DNA of 64,000 nucleotides from Blastocatellia bacterium (GTDB taxonomy: Bacteria > Acidobacteriota > Blastocatellia > UBA7656): contig DATENM010000090.1 of assembly GCA_035275065.1 (NCBI GenBank), forward strand, positions 62,001-126,000, read 5' to 3'. Positions within the stretch are counted from its first letter, which is position 1. Each line of letters begins with the position of its first letter. The position numbers and the translations under genes are program-made. The notes below the pieces were generated by a model that was not told the DNA's origin, ran no database searches, and was given only the letters and a program-made list of their open reading frames with translations. Shown in pieces: positions 16,850-26,940 of this stretch.

Positions 16850-18175
16850 ATGATGAGCAAGATTCAAGTCTCCGTCTACGCCGGCACAGACATTGGCATG
16901 CATCGCAGCGGCAACGAGGATGCCTTCCTGGTGGCCGATTTGACGACTGGCGCAATTGGGTTGGGGCCGGAAATGAGCACCCACCCGATGGGCGAGCGCG
17001 GCAGCCTGATGATCGTCTCTGACGGCATGGGCGGCGCGGCGGCGGGCGAGGTCGCAAGCGAGCTGGCGGTCACTACCATCCGCGAAGCGCTGATGGAATG
17101 CCCGCCCGACATGGACACCGTGGTGCGGTTGCGCATCGCCACCGAGAGCGCCAACGAGCGCATCTGGAACGAGGCGCAGTCCAACCCGGAGCTGAGCGGC
17201 ATGGGCGCGACCGTTACCGCCACCATCGTGCAGAGCGGCCTGGCCTACATTGCCCAGGTGGGCGATTCGCGCGCTTATCTGATTCGCGGCCAGCAGATCA
17301 AACAGCTGACCAAGGACCAGTCGTTCGTGCAGATGTTGATTGACGCCGGCGCCATCCAGCCCGAACAGGCGGCGTCGGTTCCGCAAAACGTCATCATGCA
17401 GGCGCTCGGCACGCAGCCGAACGTCAAGGTCGCGATGACCACCATCCGCCTGTTTCGCAACGACTGCCTGCTGCTGTGCAGCGACGGATTGTCGAACAAG
17501 CTGGGGCCGGATGAGATGAAGCAGGCGGTCGAGCAGGCCGGCGATCTGAAGGGTGCCTGCCGCGCCTTGATCAATGTCGCCAACGAGCGCGGCGGCGAGG
17601 ACAATATCACGGTGGTGCTGGCGCGCTTCGACGGCGAAGGCTTGCAGTCGGCAAGCGAATCGCAGACGATCACCGGCAGCCTGACGGGCGCGCACGAAGA
17701 CTTTTTCGCCGGCGCCACCAACAATTACAACGTGCCGCCTGATCCCGGCAAGACCGCCGTGCTGCGCATCCCTGTTGGCAGCGAAGAACCGCCGCCCGCC
17801 GATGACGGGTATATGCAGCCGGCGGCGCAACCGGCAGCCGCGACGGCCCTGGCCACAGACGAGCCGTCGCCCTACCTTTCGCCGGAGTTTGTTCAGGCCG
17901 GTCAGGTTCATTACCAGAAGAAGAGCTACACGGCGATTATCCTCATGGCCATCGGCGCGCTGCTGCTGATCGCCGCAACCGTCTACTTCGTCTACCGCTA
18001 TTACGTGCGAACGGTGGCGCCGCCCAGCACGCCGCCCCCCGCCAGCGAGCCGGCAGCAAGCGAACCGGCAAGCCAGACGCCTGCCGAAAGCCAGCCGGCG
18101 GCGCAACCACCTGCCGAAAGCCAGCCGGCAAACCCGCAGCCGGCAAACCCGCAGCCGAGCCCGCAACAGCCTTGA
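16850..18175 (+). CDS. PP2C-family (PPM) Ser/Thr phosphatase with one membrane segment
   Basis: The 441-residue protein has the PPM motifs in order: GMHRSGNEDAF (metal Asp), VSDGMGGAAAGE, QVGDSRAYLIR, LLLCSDGLSNKL and GGEDNITVVL. It should be an active Mn/Mg-dependent phosphatase that reverses kinase signalling. A single hydrophobic helix lies at about 360-383. Beyond it is an extracytoplasmic tail of repeated Pro/Ala/Glu/Ser units (ESQPA, NPQPA). The start is ATG-ATG at 16850/16853, directly behind the arm of element d, with no Shine-Dalgarno visible. It is the third member of the kinase-FHA-phosphatase set. Confidence 0.92.
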   Translation: MMSKIQVSVYAGTDIGMHRSGNEDAFLVADLTTGAIGLGPEMSTHPMGERGSLMIVSDGMGGAAAGEVASELAVTTIREALMECPPDMDTVVRLRIATESANERIWNEAQSNPELSGMGATVTATIVQSGLAYIAQVGDSRAYLIRGQQIKQLTKDQSFVQMLIDAGAIQPEQAASVPQNVIMQALGTQPNVKVAMTTIRLFRNDCLLLCSDGLSNKLGPDEMKQAVEQAGDLKGACRALINVANERGGEDNITVVLARFDGEGLQSASESQTITGSLTGAHEDFFAGATNNYNVPPDPGKTAVLRIPVGSEEPPPADDGYMQPAAQPAAATALATDEPSPYLSPEFVQAGQVHYQKKSYTAIILMAIGALLLIAATVYFVYRYYVRTVAPPSTPPPASEPAASEPASQTPAESQPAAQPPAESQPANPQPANPQPSPQQP

Positions 18176-18223
18176 AGATGGCTGATCCATGCCGCTTTCT
18201 TCATCACCGCGTCGCCTTTAGCC

Positions 18224-18253
18224 TTGCGGCGCACGCCTTTGCTCGCATATAGT
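18224..18253 (+). promoter_or_regulatory. Sigma70-like promoter of the GH63 gene
   Basis: TTGCGG (18224-18229), an 18-base spacer and TATAGT (18248-18253) lie about 50 bases before the GH63 start codon. The match is fair. Confidence 0.45.
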
Positions 18254-18304
18254 ACGGCGCGAATAATCGTCGTTGGTTAATCTCTTCGGCTCACAACAAA
18301 GGCT

Positions 18305-21052
<2,748 letters not shown>

Positions 21053-21057
21053 GCCGG

Positions 21058-21087
21058 TTGGCATCTTTCGGACAGGTCTCTTATAAT
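21058..21087 (+). promoter_or_regulatory. Sigma70-like promoter of the nidogen-like gene
   Basis: TTGGCA (21058-21063), an 18-base spacer and a perfect TATAAT (21082-21087) lie 38 bases before the start codon at 21126. It begins 5 bases after the GH63 stop. Confidence 0.6.
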
Positions 21088-21125
21088 GCCGGGAGCAAGC
21101 CCACAGTTGCTTTACGGTCAAAGGT

Positions 21126-22985
21126 ATGGACGCTTCATCGAAAGCGGCTCGCGCATTCAAGCAAGGCGCTCGAAGCCGCTCACAATTCGTCTGGATCGCC
21201 GTTCTGCTCGCGGCATTCATCGTGGCGTTATCTTTCGCCAGCACCCGTGCCGGCATCAAGCCGGCGGCCAGTCAGGATGAAGCGCGTGTCCGGCTGACGG
21301 TAAACACGCTGCCGCATTTCGACTGCGGCTACGAGGCGCGCGGCGCGGAAGAAGCCATCGCCCGCCACCAGATGCACGCGCTGCGCTCGCCCGACCGACT
21401 CGCCGCGCGCCGCGCACGCCCCCTCACCGCGCTCAATCAAGATCAAGGCGACCTTGCGCTTATCGAAGACGACGGCTCGATCATCATGCCGCCCTCTGCC
21501 TTCGACCTGGCCAAGCGCGCCGTCATGTTCACGCCCGACGCCAATGGCTATCGCCCGACGCCGGCCAATGTGCGTTTCACTAACGATGTCGGCACGCAGG
21601 TGAGCAGCTTCTTCGGCATCGACGGTCAGCTCAGCACAGGCATTAGCGGCTATCGCGACATCCCGATTACTGGTGCGCCGTTCACCTTCTATGGCGTCAC
21701 CTATGACACGCTGTACGTCGGCACGAACGGCTACATCACCTTCGCTCATGGCGACAACAGCGCTCGCCCCTCTGTCGCTACGCTCGCGGCGAACGCGCCG
21801 CGCATTGCGCCGCTCTGGGCGAACCTCGACACCAGCGGCGGCGGTGAGATTTATTACAATCGCCTCGAAGGCCGCCACGTCATTACCTGGAACGCCGTGC
21901 CCGAATTGTCCTATGGCGGCCTGAGCACGTTTCAAGCGGCGCTCTATGATGATGGGCGCATCGCCTTCATCTACAAAAAAGTGAAAGCGCGCACGTCGCT
22001 GGTTGGCCTGTCGCCGGGCAATACCGAGCAAGAGGCGCAGCCGCTGGTTTACTCTGATCCGCCCGACGCGGTGATCAGCGGGCCGATGTTTCAGCTCTTT
22101 TCCAAGCAGCGCCAATTGGACTTGCCGGCGCTGACGCGGGCGTTTTATCGCACACACACTGACGATGTAGACATGGCGTTTATCTGGGCCGACTTCGCCT
22201 ATGACAATGGGCTCGGCGTCGCACACTCGTTCAACGTGCGCAATGACATCAGCGGCATCGGCTTGAAGATTTTTGATCGCGGGGCGCTCTATGGCAGCGC
22301 GGCGCGGCTGGCGACCGTCATCACGATGGGCAACCAGAACGATTGGCCGGGTGATCCGCAAGCCAATACCGCCGGGCTGAACTCGGCCATCAGCATCGTC
22401 TGTCATGAGCTGGGCCACCGATGGCTGGCTTATGTCCGGTCGAGCGGCGATGATGAAAACCTGCTGCTCGGTCGCGACGACTCGCACTGGAGCTTCTTCC
22501 TCGACACCCGCACGACTAGCGATGGCAGCTTCTCGGCGCTGATGGAGGGCAACAGCTGGCGCGAAGGCGGCGGCAGTCTGTTTACGACCAGTGAGACGGC
22601 GGTTAATTACTTCTCGCGCCTTGAGCAGTACTTGATGGGATTGCGTCCGGCAGCGGAGGTGCCGCCATTCACCTATCTGGAAACCGACGCGCAACTGCAC
22701 GAGCTATTGCGCCAGAAGTCACCGATCAGCGGCTACACGGTCAACGCCATCAAGCACACGGCGCGCGTCGAGCAGATCATCTCTCGCGAAGGGCCGCGCC
22801 TGCCCGATGCGGCGAGCGCCCCGAAAACTTTCCGCATCGCCTTCATCCTGCTCGTCGAGCCGGGCGCGACGGCTTCAAAGGCGACGCTGCAAAAAATGAA
22901 CGCCTACCGCGAGGCGCTGGCCCGCTACTTCTCTGTGGCCACAGACCGCCTGGCGTCTCTCGACACCGCCTTGATTCAAAATTGA
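21126..22985 (+). CDS. Secreted protein with nidogen-like beta domain and HELGH zinc-protease-like motif
   Basis: The 619-residue protein has a hydrophobic signal-anchor at about 22-45 (FVWIAVLLAAFIVALSFAST). Residues ~165-310 resemble extracellular nidogen-type domains: FYGVTYDTLYVGTNGYITFA, APLWANLDTSGGGEIYYN, TFQAALYDDGRIAFIYK. At about 428-432 is HELGH, a zinc-binding HExxH motif, followed by GDDENLLLGRDDSHWSFFL, where a further ligand could lie. It may be a surface metalloprotease or an inactive relative; I do not recognise a named family for the whole protein. It has its own promoter. Its stop codon lies 11 bases from the 3' end of the inserted tnpB gene. Confidence 0.65.
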   Translation: MDASSKAARAFKQGARSRSQFVWIAVLLAAFIVALSFASTRAGIKPAASQDEARVRLTVNTLPHFDCGYEARGAEEAIARHQMHALRSPDRLAARRARPLTALNQDQGDLALIEDDGSIIMPPSAFDLAKRAVMFTPDANGYRPTPANVRFTNDVGTQVSSFFGIDGQLSTGISGYRDIPITGAPFTFYGVTYDTLYVGTNGYITFAHGDNSARPSVATLAANAPRIAPLWANLDTSGGGEIYYNRLEGRHVITWNAVPELSYGGLSTFQAALYDDGRIAFIYKKVKARTSLVGLSPGNTEQEAQPLVYSDPPDAVISGPMFQLFSKQRQLDLPALTRAFYRTHTDDVDMAFIWADFAYDNGLGVAHSFNVRNDISGIGLKIFDRGALYGSAARLATVITMGNQNDWPGDPQANTAGLNSAISIVCHELGHRWLAYVRSSGDDENLLLGRDDSHWSFFLDTRTTSDGSFSALMEGNSWREGGGSLFTTSETAVNYFSRLEQYLMGLRPAAEVPPFTYLETDAQLHELLRQKSPISGYTVNAIKHTARVEQIISREGPRLPDAASAPKTFRIAFILLVEPGATASKATLQKMNAYREALARYFSVATDRLASLDTALIQN

Positions 22986-22989
22986 CCCT

Positions 22990-23009
22990 CCGCTCCTTAA
23001 AGGAAGCGG
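22990..23009 (-). other. Right-end hairpin of the TnpB element (possible omega RNA 3' scaffold)
   Basis: An imperfect palindrome with CCGCT/AGCGG and CCTT/AAGG stems overlaps the tnpB stop codon. In IS605-type elements such a hairpin lies at the right end and forms the 3' part of the omega RNA, with the guide read from flanking DNA. The guide here would come from the 3' end of the gene ending at 22985. The exact element end is not determined. Confidence 0.45.
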
Positions 23010-24130
23010 ATTTTTTGGTCGTCGGGTGAAGCAGCCTTCACCCTCGCAAATGGCGCAGTCCGAGCCAGAATATTGATCGCAGCGTTATGGTCACGATGGA
23101 GCACAAGGCCACAACCAATACAGCGATGCTCACGGATGGCGAGCGATTTCTTGACCCGCTCGCCACATCGAGAGCAATCCTGCGAAGTGAACGCGGCGGC
23201 CACTTTCCATACTCGCCGTCCAGCATTCTCAGCTTTGGCAATGAGTATTTGAAGAAAAGTGTTCCATGCCGCATCACTGATGCTTTTAGCAAGGTGGTGG
23301 TTCTTCACCATCCCTTTGATGTTCAAATCTTCAACGGCAATCTCATCAAACTCTCGAATGAGTTGATTGCTTAGTTTGTGAAAGAAGTCTCTGCGCTGAT
23401 TCGCAACTCTCTGATGCTTTCGCGCAAGGATGCGAGCGGCTTGGTGACGATTCGAGCCGCGCAGTTTCTTCTTGCTCACCTTGCGCTGTGCGATTTTCAA
23501 TTCACCTTCAGCCTGACGCAGATATTTTGGATTCTCAATGACTTCGCCCGTAGAGAGTGTGGCGAAGTTTTCAATGCCAACATCAATGCCTACGCTGTCG
23601 CCCCTTTTCGGAATATAAGGCAAGTAGCTTTCTTCGACTGCAAAGATGACAAACCAACCGTCCACTTGCCGCTTGATAGTACAGGTCTTGATTTTGCCTT
23701 CAACCTCCCGCGACAGCCTCAGTCTCATTGAGCCTATGCGCGAGAGCGTGAGCTTGTCGCCGTCCAATCGAAAGCCAGACTGCGGATAGGTGAACGAATT
23801 ATAGCGATGCTTCCCTTTGAATCTTGGATAGCCCGCCTTCTCGTTTTTCTTGACTCGCAAAAAGAAGGCTTTGAAGGCTTTGTCTATACGCTTCAAAACG
23901 TCTTGCGCTACTTGTGAGTGCAGCCCGGCAACATCAGGTCGAAAACCGCGAATCTCCGTGAGTTCCTTGCATTGCTCAATAAGACCAATACTCTTGTGTT
24001 GCACCTTGTAGGCGTCACGTCTTTCTTGAAGCGCGGCATTATAGAGTTCACGACACAAATCAAGCGTTTGCTCAAATGCTTGAACAATCCGTTTCGAGGG
24101 CTTTTTGATTTTGAACTTGTACGCCTTCAC
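22997..24130 (-). CDS. tnpB: TnpB, IS200/IS605-family RNA-guided nuclease (OrfB)
   Basis: The 377-residue protein has a RuvC nuclease fold with all three acidic residues: D183 (IDVGIENFA), E267 (VEDLNIKGM) and D347 (HRDHNAAINI). Its zinc finger is C319-xx-C322 ... C337-xx-C340. TnpB proteins are nucleases guided by an omega RNA made from the element's right end. Here the start is GTG at 24130. The stop is followed by a hairpin at 22990-23009 (CCGCT/AGCGG stem) that probably marks the RNA and element end. No tnpA is present, so the element is of the IS1341 type and could move only with help in trans. It lies beside cassette-like DNA. Confidence 0.93.
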   Translation of the reverse strand: MKAYKFKIKKPSKRIVQAFEQTLDLCRELYNAALQERRDAYKVQHKSIGLIEQCKELTEIRGFRPDVAGLHSQVAQDVLKRIDKAFKAFFLRVKKNEKAGYPRFKGKHRYNSFTYPQSGFRLDGDKLTLSRIGSMRLRLSREVEGKIKTCTIKRQVDGWFVIFAVEESYLPYIPKRGDSVGIDVGIENFATLSTGEVIENPKYLRQAEGELKIAQRKVSKKKLRGSNRHQAARILARKHQRVANQRRDFFHKLSNQLIREFDEIAVEDLNIKGMVKNHHLAKSISDAAWNTFLQILIAKAENAGRRVWKVAAAFTSQDCSRCGERVKKSLAIREHRCIGCGLVLHRDHNAAINILARTAPFARVKAASPDDQKIRFL

Positions 24131-24237
24131 TGTTTCGCTAATTTCCTGACCGCCTCAATCAAATCGGGGCGGCTCAAAAGGATTCTTCCACGTCTTTCGG
24201 GATGCCGCCGGCGAGTTTAATTAATTCGATGAGAACT
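24131..24237 (-). pseudogene. Remnant of a small coding sequence running into tnpB
   Basis: Reading towards tnpB, one frame gives VLIELIKLAGGIPKDVEES and then stops. After one base lost near 24175-24180, another frame continues LLSRPDLIEAVRKLAKQ and ends in a TGA that overlaps the GTG start of tnpB. Together they look like the C-terminal ~37 residues of a small helical protein, broken by a frameshift. No start codon is visible. The origin is unknown; it may be an accessory ORF of the element or a piece of a disrupted cassette. Confidence 0.35.
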
Positions 24238-24273
24238 GCGCTTCGTGGCCTCCGCTGGAACGCATTGTTAGGC
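24238..24273 (-). other. attC-like half site (integron recombination site, 5' half)
   Basis: On the minus strand this begins GCCTAACAATGCGTTCCAGC and continues with a GC-rich arm ending near AAGCGC. The pattern matches the first half of integron attC sites (core RYYYAAC, spacer, then GTTCAAGC-like box). The second half, which should end in GTTRRRY, is not found, so the site is truncated or wrongly recognised. It lies 58 bases past the stop of the preceding gene, as expected for a cassette. Confidence 0.4.
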
Positions 24274-24331
24274 GTCGCGCGGTGAAGGTTGATCTATCCA
24301 GGACGACTAAGATTGTTTATCGCCTATACGC

Positions 24332-24829
24332 TTATAACTCGTTTACAGCCCGTTTCATTTTTTCCTTCACAGCCTGTGCAGCCACTTCGGCGAGTAGTTC
24401 GTCTGGCTGCCTGTTTTGAAGTTGAGCTAAAGCCTTCAAGACATCCGAGTCTGCTTTTGGTAATTGTATAGTGTAAGTGATATGCACATCGGGGAGTCTT
24501 GATCTTCCATTCGCTCCGCTCTGTAACAGAGAAAATGACTCGTCTATCTTGCTACTATGCTCAGGAGTAGTCTTACTCTTAAGCAGCCTTCGCAGGTTGC
24601 CATCATTTCCATCAAATGCGCTCTTAAGCATCCTCCTGAATTCACTTACATCATCTAAGCCTAAGCGTCTACTACAACCGTCGCCAATTGTCTGGTATGT
24701 CCGATTGTATTCCCTAGCAACGTGATTGACGGCATATCCATAAGCGTCGTCAATTCCGTGTCCAAGCTTGTATCGCTCCTTTGCGACATGGATTACCTTC
24801 AAGACTTGGTCTATGGTTTTGGTTCTCAT
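24332..24829 (-). CDS. Hypothetical protein with ribbon-helix-helix-like C-terminus, probable cassette gene
   Basis: The 165-residue protein is not recognised. The N-terminal half (MRTKTIDQVLKVIHVAKERY..HVAREYNRTYQTIGDGC) looks helical. The C-terminus has a strand ITYTIQLPKADSDVLKALAQ followed by two helices, reminiscent of ribbon-helix-helix DNA-binding proteins. ATG at 24829 is preferred over GTG at 24838 because the AAGGAG site is 9-10 bases upstream. Base composition is clearly more AT-rich than neighbours, suggesting transfer. It is framed by GTTAGGC/GCCTAAC core motifs, and a palindromic operator-like region lies just upstream, so it may regulate itself. Confidence 0.6.
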   Translation of the reverse strand: MRTKTIDQVLKVIHVAKERYKLGHGIDDAYGYAVNHVAREYNRTYQTIGDGCSRRLGLDDVSEFRRMLKSAFDGNDGNLRRLLKSKTTPEHSSKIDESFSLLQSGANGRSRLPDVHITYTIQLPKADSDVLKALAQLQNRQPDELLAEVAAQAVKEKMKRAVNEL

Positions 24830-24846
24830 TTCCCACACCTCCTTTT

Positions 24847-24878
24847 TATCTTACGTTTTCTTACGATAACGTAAGATA
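24847..24878 (-). promoter_or_regulatory. Operator-like inverted repeat before the cassette gene
   Basis: TATCTTACG (24847-24855) and CGTAAGATA (24870-24878) are perfect 9-base inverted repeats. Between them is a second TTACG that pairs with the right arm as TTACG-ATAA-CGTAA. It lies 18-50 bases upstream of the start codon at 24829. It is a likely repressor binding site, possibly for the product itself. Confidence 0.45.
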
Positions 24879-24920
24879 CAAGAAGGGCGAGTAATTATCA
24901 ACTGAGAAGTTTTGAAAGAT

Positions 24921-24970
24921 GCCTAACAAATCAATCAGCCCTATCGCGGGGATTGACCCGCTCAGGGCTG
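24921..24970 (-). other. attC-like site 2 with hairpin (3' half, GTTAGGC core)
   Basis: On the minus strand a hairpin (CAGCCC/GGGCTG and GCGGG/CCCGC stems, 24936-24970) leads to ATTGATTT and the core GTTAGGC at 24927-24921. This is the arrangement of the 3' half of an integron attC site, and it precedes the cassette-like gene in the right orientation. The matching 5' core is not found. Confidence 0.35.
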
Positions 24971-25023
24971 CGAAATTCATCCCCGGCATGAATGCATGGG
25001 GCCTTCTTTTGCAAGGAGGGTAA

Positions 25024-25070
25024 AAGCGAAAGCCCGCGACCGCGGTCGGTGCGGTTGCGGGCTTTCGCTT
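25024..25070 (-). terminator. Intrinsic terminator of the 3D-domain gene
   Basis: A perfect 14-base stem (AAGCGAAAGCCCGC at 25024-25037 with its complement at 25057-25070) and a 19-base loop lie 35 bases past the stop of the minus-strand gene at 25105. On the minus strand it is followed by TTTTA. Confidence 0.7.
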
Positions 25071-25104
25071 GTTTGGCCTTCACCACTCAAAGACGAGCGG
25101 CAGT

Positions 25105-25833
25105 CTATTGCGTATCGGCGAGCAGGCCAGCCTTGCCTGCCGCACCAGCCTTGCGTCCCGCGCGACCGATGACTTTAATCTTCACCGGGCGCCGACCGAA
25201 CGCCTTGGCTTCTCTATAGCTCGGCACGTACACGTCAACCCGGCGCCCTTTAATGCGCTCGCCGGTGTCTTTGACCGTGTAGGTTCCTGTGTATCTCCCC
25301 GCACGAATGTGAACGACCGTGCCCAGCGGCAGCACACGCGGGTCAGCCGCGATGAAGCCTTGCTGGACAAACTCGCCGGAAGCCGTGCGCCCTTGCAGGC
25401 AATAGGCGGTGGCGTGAAAATCCTCGAACTCTGCGTCTGTAGCTTCTGCCACATCAGCGGCATCGCTGTGGATGCCGACGGGCGCGGCGCTTCTCATTGT
25501 GTGCCTCACATCGCCGCGAATCGGCGAACGCGAGGTGACGCCTTTGCTCTCGTCAATCGCGAGCGGCGCTACATTGACAGATCGGCGCGCGGTGGGGCGA
25601 GCGATGATGACCGTGCGCTTCGAGGTGACCGCATCTTTGGCGGCGGGCAGGTCTTTGAAGGTGCCGGGGATGTCGAGGGATTTTTCTTCGGTTGATTTCG
25701 TAATGGTGGGATGATCTCCGGTACGCACCGATTGGGCGTGGCCGTTTATGGAGTACCCGAATGCAAAAATCGCCAGAATCGATAAACCTGAGGAGAGGCT
25801 GCTGGTGAATCTCCTGTTGGGGGTGTGATTCAT
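25105..25833 (-). CDS. 3D-domain cell wall protein (RlpA/YabE-like, lytic transglycosylase-related)
   Basis: The 242-residue protein has an N-terminal membrane/signal segment (GLSILAIFAFGYSING). After a ~130-residue spacer comes a 3D domain: FHATAYCLQGRTASGEFV, IAADPRVLPLGTVVHI, YTVKDTGERIKGRRVDVYV and AKAFGRRPVKIKVIG. The three aspartates that name the domain (AADP, KDTG, VDVY) are present. Such double-psi barrel domains occur in peptidoglycan-cleaving enzymes like MltA and resuscitation factors. It probably acts on the cell wall outside the inner membrane. It has a terminator and an extended -10 promoter of its own, so it is monocistronic. Confidence 0.82.
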   Translation of the reverse strand: MNHTPNRRFTSSLSSGLSILAIFAFGYSINGHAQSVRTGDHPTITKSTEEKSLDIPGTFKDLPAAKDAVTSKRTVIIARPTARRSVNVAPLAIDESKGVTSRSPIRGDVRHTMRSAAPVGIHSDAADVAEATDAEFEDFHATAYCLQGRTASGEFVQQGFIAADPRVLPLGTVVHIRAGRYTGTYTVKDTGERIKGRRVDVYVPSYREAKAFGRRPVKIKVIGRAGRKAGAAGKAGLLADTQ

Positions 25834-25965
25834 TCTTGCCTCCTGTTTATTTGGTTAGCAATTTACGCTGTATGGAGCCAACGACCCAAGAACCCATCTT
25901 GCTCGCCAAGTTTTACTTCAATGCTCTAAACAGCGCGCTTCGTAAACGAGCGGCCAGTATACCAC

Positions 25966-25971
25966 GCCAAA
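25966..25971 (-). promoter_or_regulatory. Extended -10 promoter of the 3D-domain gene
   Basis: On the minus strand TATACT is preceded by TGG (TGn extended -10). It lies about 133 bases before the start codon, giving a long leader of about 125 bases. No clear -35 is seen. The rest of the 446-base gap up to 26279 holds only element e. Confidence 0.35.
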
Positions 25972-26140
25972 ATGTGAGGGGAAGAGTAAGGCAAGCGCCC
26001 GGTCGCAGCCGCCAGCCAACGGGTAGGAGTAAACGTTAAAACCCTAAGGGCTTATACCGAATCTTGCAATTTTCTTGCGACCGCCCGCTCCCCGTAAGTG
26101 TTGAAAATTAAGCGTTACCATCAGAAACAGGCAGGGGAAA

Positions 26141-26292
26141 AGCGACGCGGAGACGCGGGCAGAGTGACGCGGAGACGCGGTGACACGGAGACACGGGGAC
26201 GCGGAGAAAGGAAGACAAGCAGTCAGTCTCTCTGTTTTTCCCTCGCCGCGTCGCCGCGTCGCTTTCTCCCCTCACCGTGTCACCGCGTCGCT
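26141..26292. repeat. Inverted octad-repeat element (element e, unit GACGCGGA)
   Basis: The left arm (26141-26211) has eight or so ~8-9 base units of the GACGCGGA/GACACGGA type. The right arm (26240-26292) carries the complement, CGCCGCGTCG and CACCGTGTCA units. The right arm runs into the 3' end of the DUF421 gene and encodes its last residues (KATR and stop). The loop is about 28 bases. Confidence 0.82.
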
Positions 26293-26864
26293 TTCTTCAG
26301 CTCGGCAAGCTCGCGCAGCACAGCATCAAGTTTGGCCAGCAACTCGTCGTGGCGCGTCGCTTCGGCCGTCGGTCGTTTGCCGATGAAAGTGAGTGTGCCG
26401 CCGGGCTCTAGCACGGCGCGCTCAATATCAGCGAGCGACGTGAAGCCCTGCCGGCGCGCCGCGGCTTCAAGCTCGGCGCGGGTGATCAGTTCTTTCTTAC
26501 AGCGCGCTTCATTGATCTGGCCATTTTCAATCAGCACGTCGGCGTCGCCTTCAATCATGCGGTCGAGCCGCGTGTGCGTGTAGAAGAAGCGCACGACCAC
26601 ATAGTTGACCAACAGCAGCGTCGTCGCGCCGATCAAACCGCCGAGCACCGAATTGTCATTGCCGATGATGGCGTTCTGCACGGTGTTCGACAATGTAAGC
26701 AAAACCACAAGGTCGAACGGGTTGAGCTGGGCGAGCTCGCGCTTGCCCGCCAGCCTGAGTCCGGCGATCAGGAAGAGGTAGACGAGGATCGGGCGAATAA
26801 TCTTTTCGACTATCGAGATGTCCGGGTGCAGCAAGTCTGTCCAGAGCTTGGCGTCCATCTTCAC
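26280..26864 (-). CDS. DUF421 (YetF/YcaP-like) membrane protein
   Basis: The 194-residue protein has three N-terminal membrane helices (about 20-100), including the family signature GKRELAQLNPFDLVVLLTLSNTVQNAI. A cytoplasmic domain follows (DRMIEGDADVLIENGQINEARCKKELITRAELEAAARRQGF), as in YetF. A C-terminal helical extension (RHDELLAKLDAVLRELAELKK) may form a coiled coil. The biochemical role of the family is unsettled, although YetF has been linked to membrane properties and spore germination. The last codons lie in the arm of repeat element e. ATG at 26858 (MDAKLW) is an alternative start. Confidence 0.85.
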   Translation of the reverse strand: MKMDAKLWTDLLHPDISIVEKIIRPILVYLFLIAGLRLAGKRELAQLNPFDLVVLLTLSNTVQNAIIGNDNSVLGGLIGATTLLLVNYVVVRFFYTHTRLDRMIEGDADVLIENGQINEARCKKELITRAELEAAARRQGFTSLADIERAVLEPGGTLTFIGKRPTAEATRHDELLAKLDAVLRELAELKKATR

Positions 26865-26940
26865 GCTCCACGGATGAGGATTCAGGGGATGGGTGTTGTT
26901 ATACAGGAACGGACGAAAAGACGAAAAGGGAAAAGATGAA

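Noticed and set aside
21228..22700. Minus-strand open frame (490 codons) opposite the nidogen-like gene
   Set aside because: Arg/Ala-rich shadow; the plus strand has a signal anchor, ordered beta segments and a promoter.
26098..26583. Plus-strand frame over repeat element e
   Set aside because: It is translated mostly from tandem repeats and antisense to DUF421; Ser/Arg-rich with no domain.
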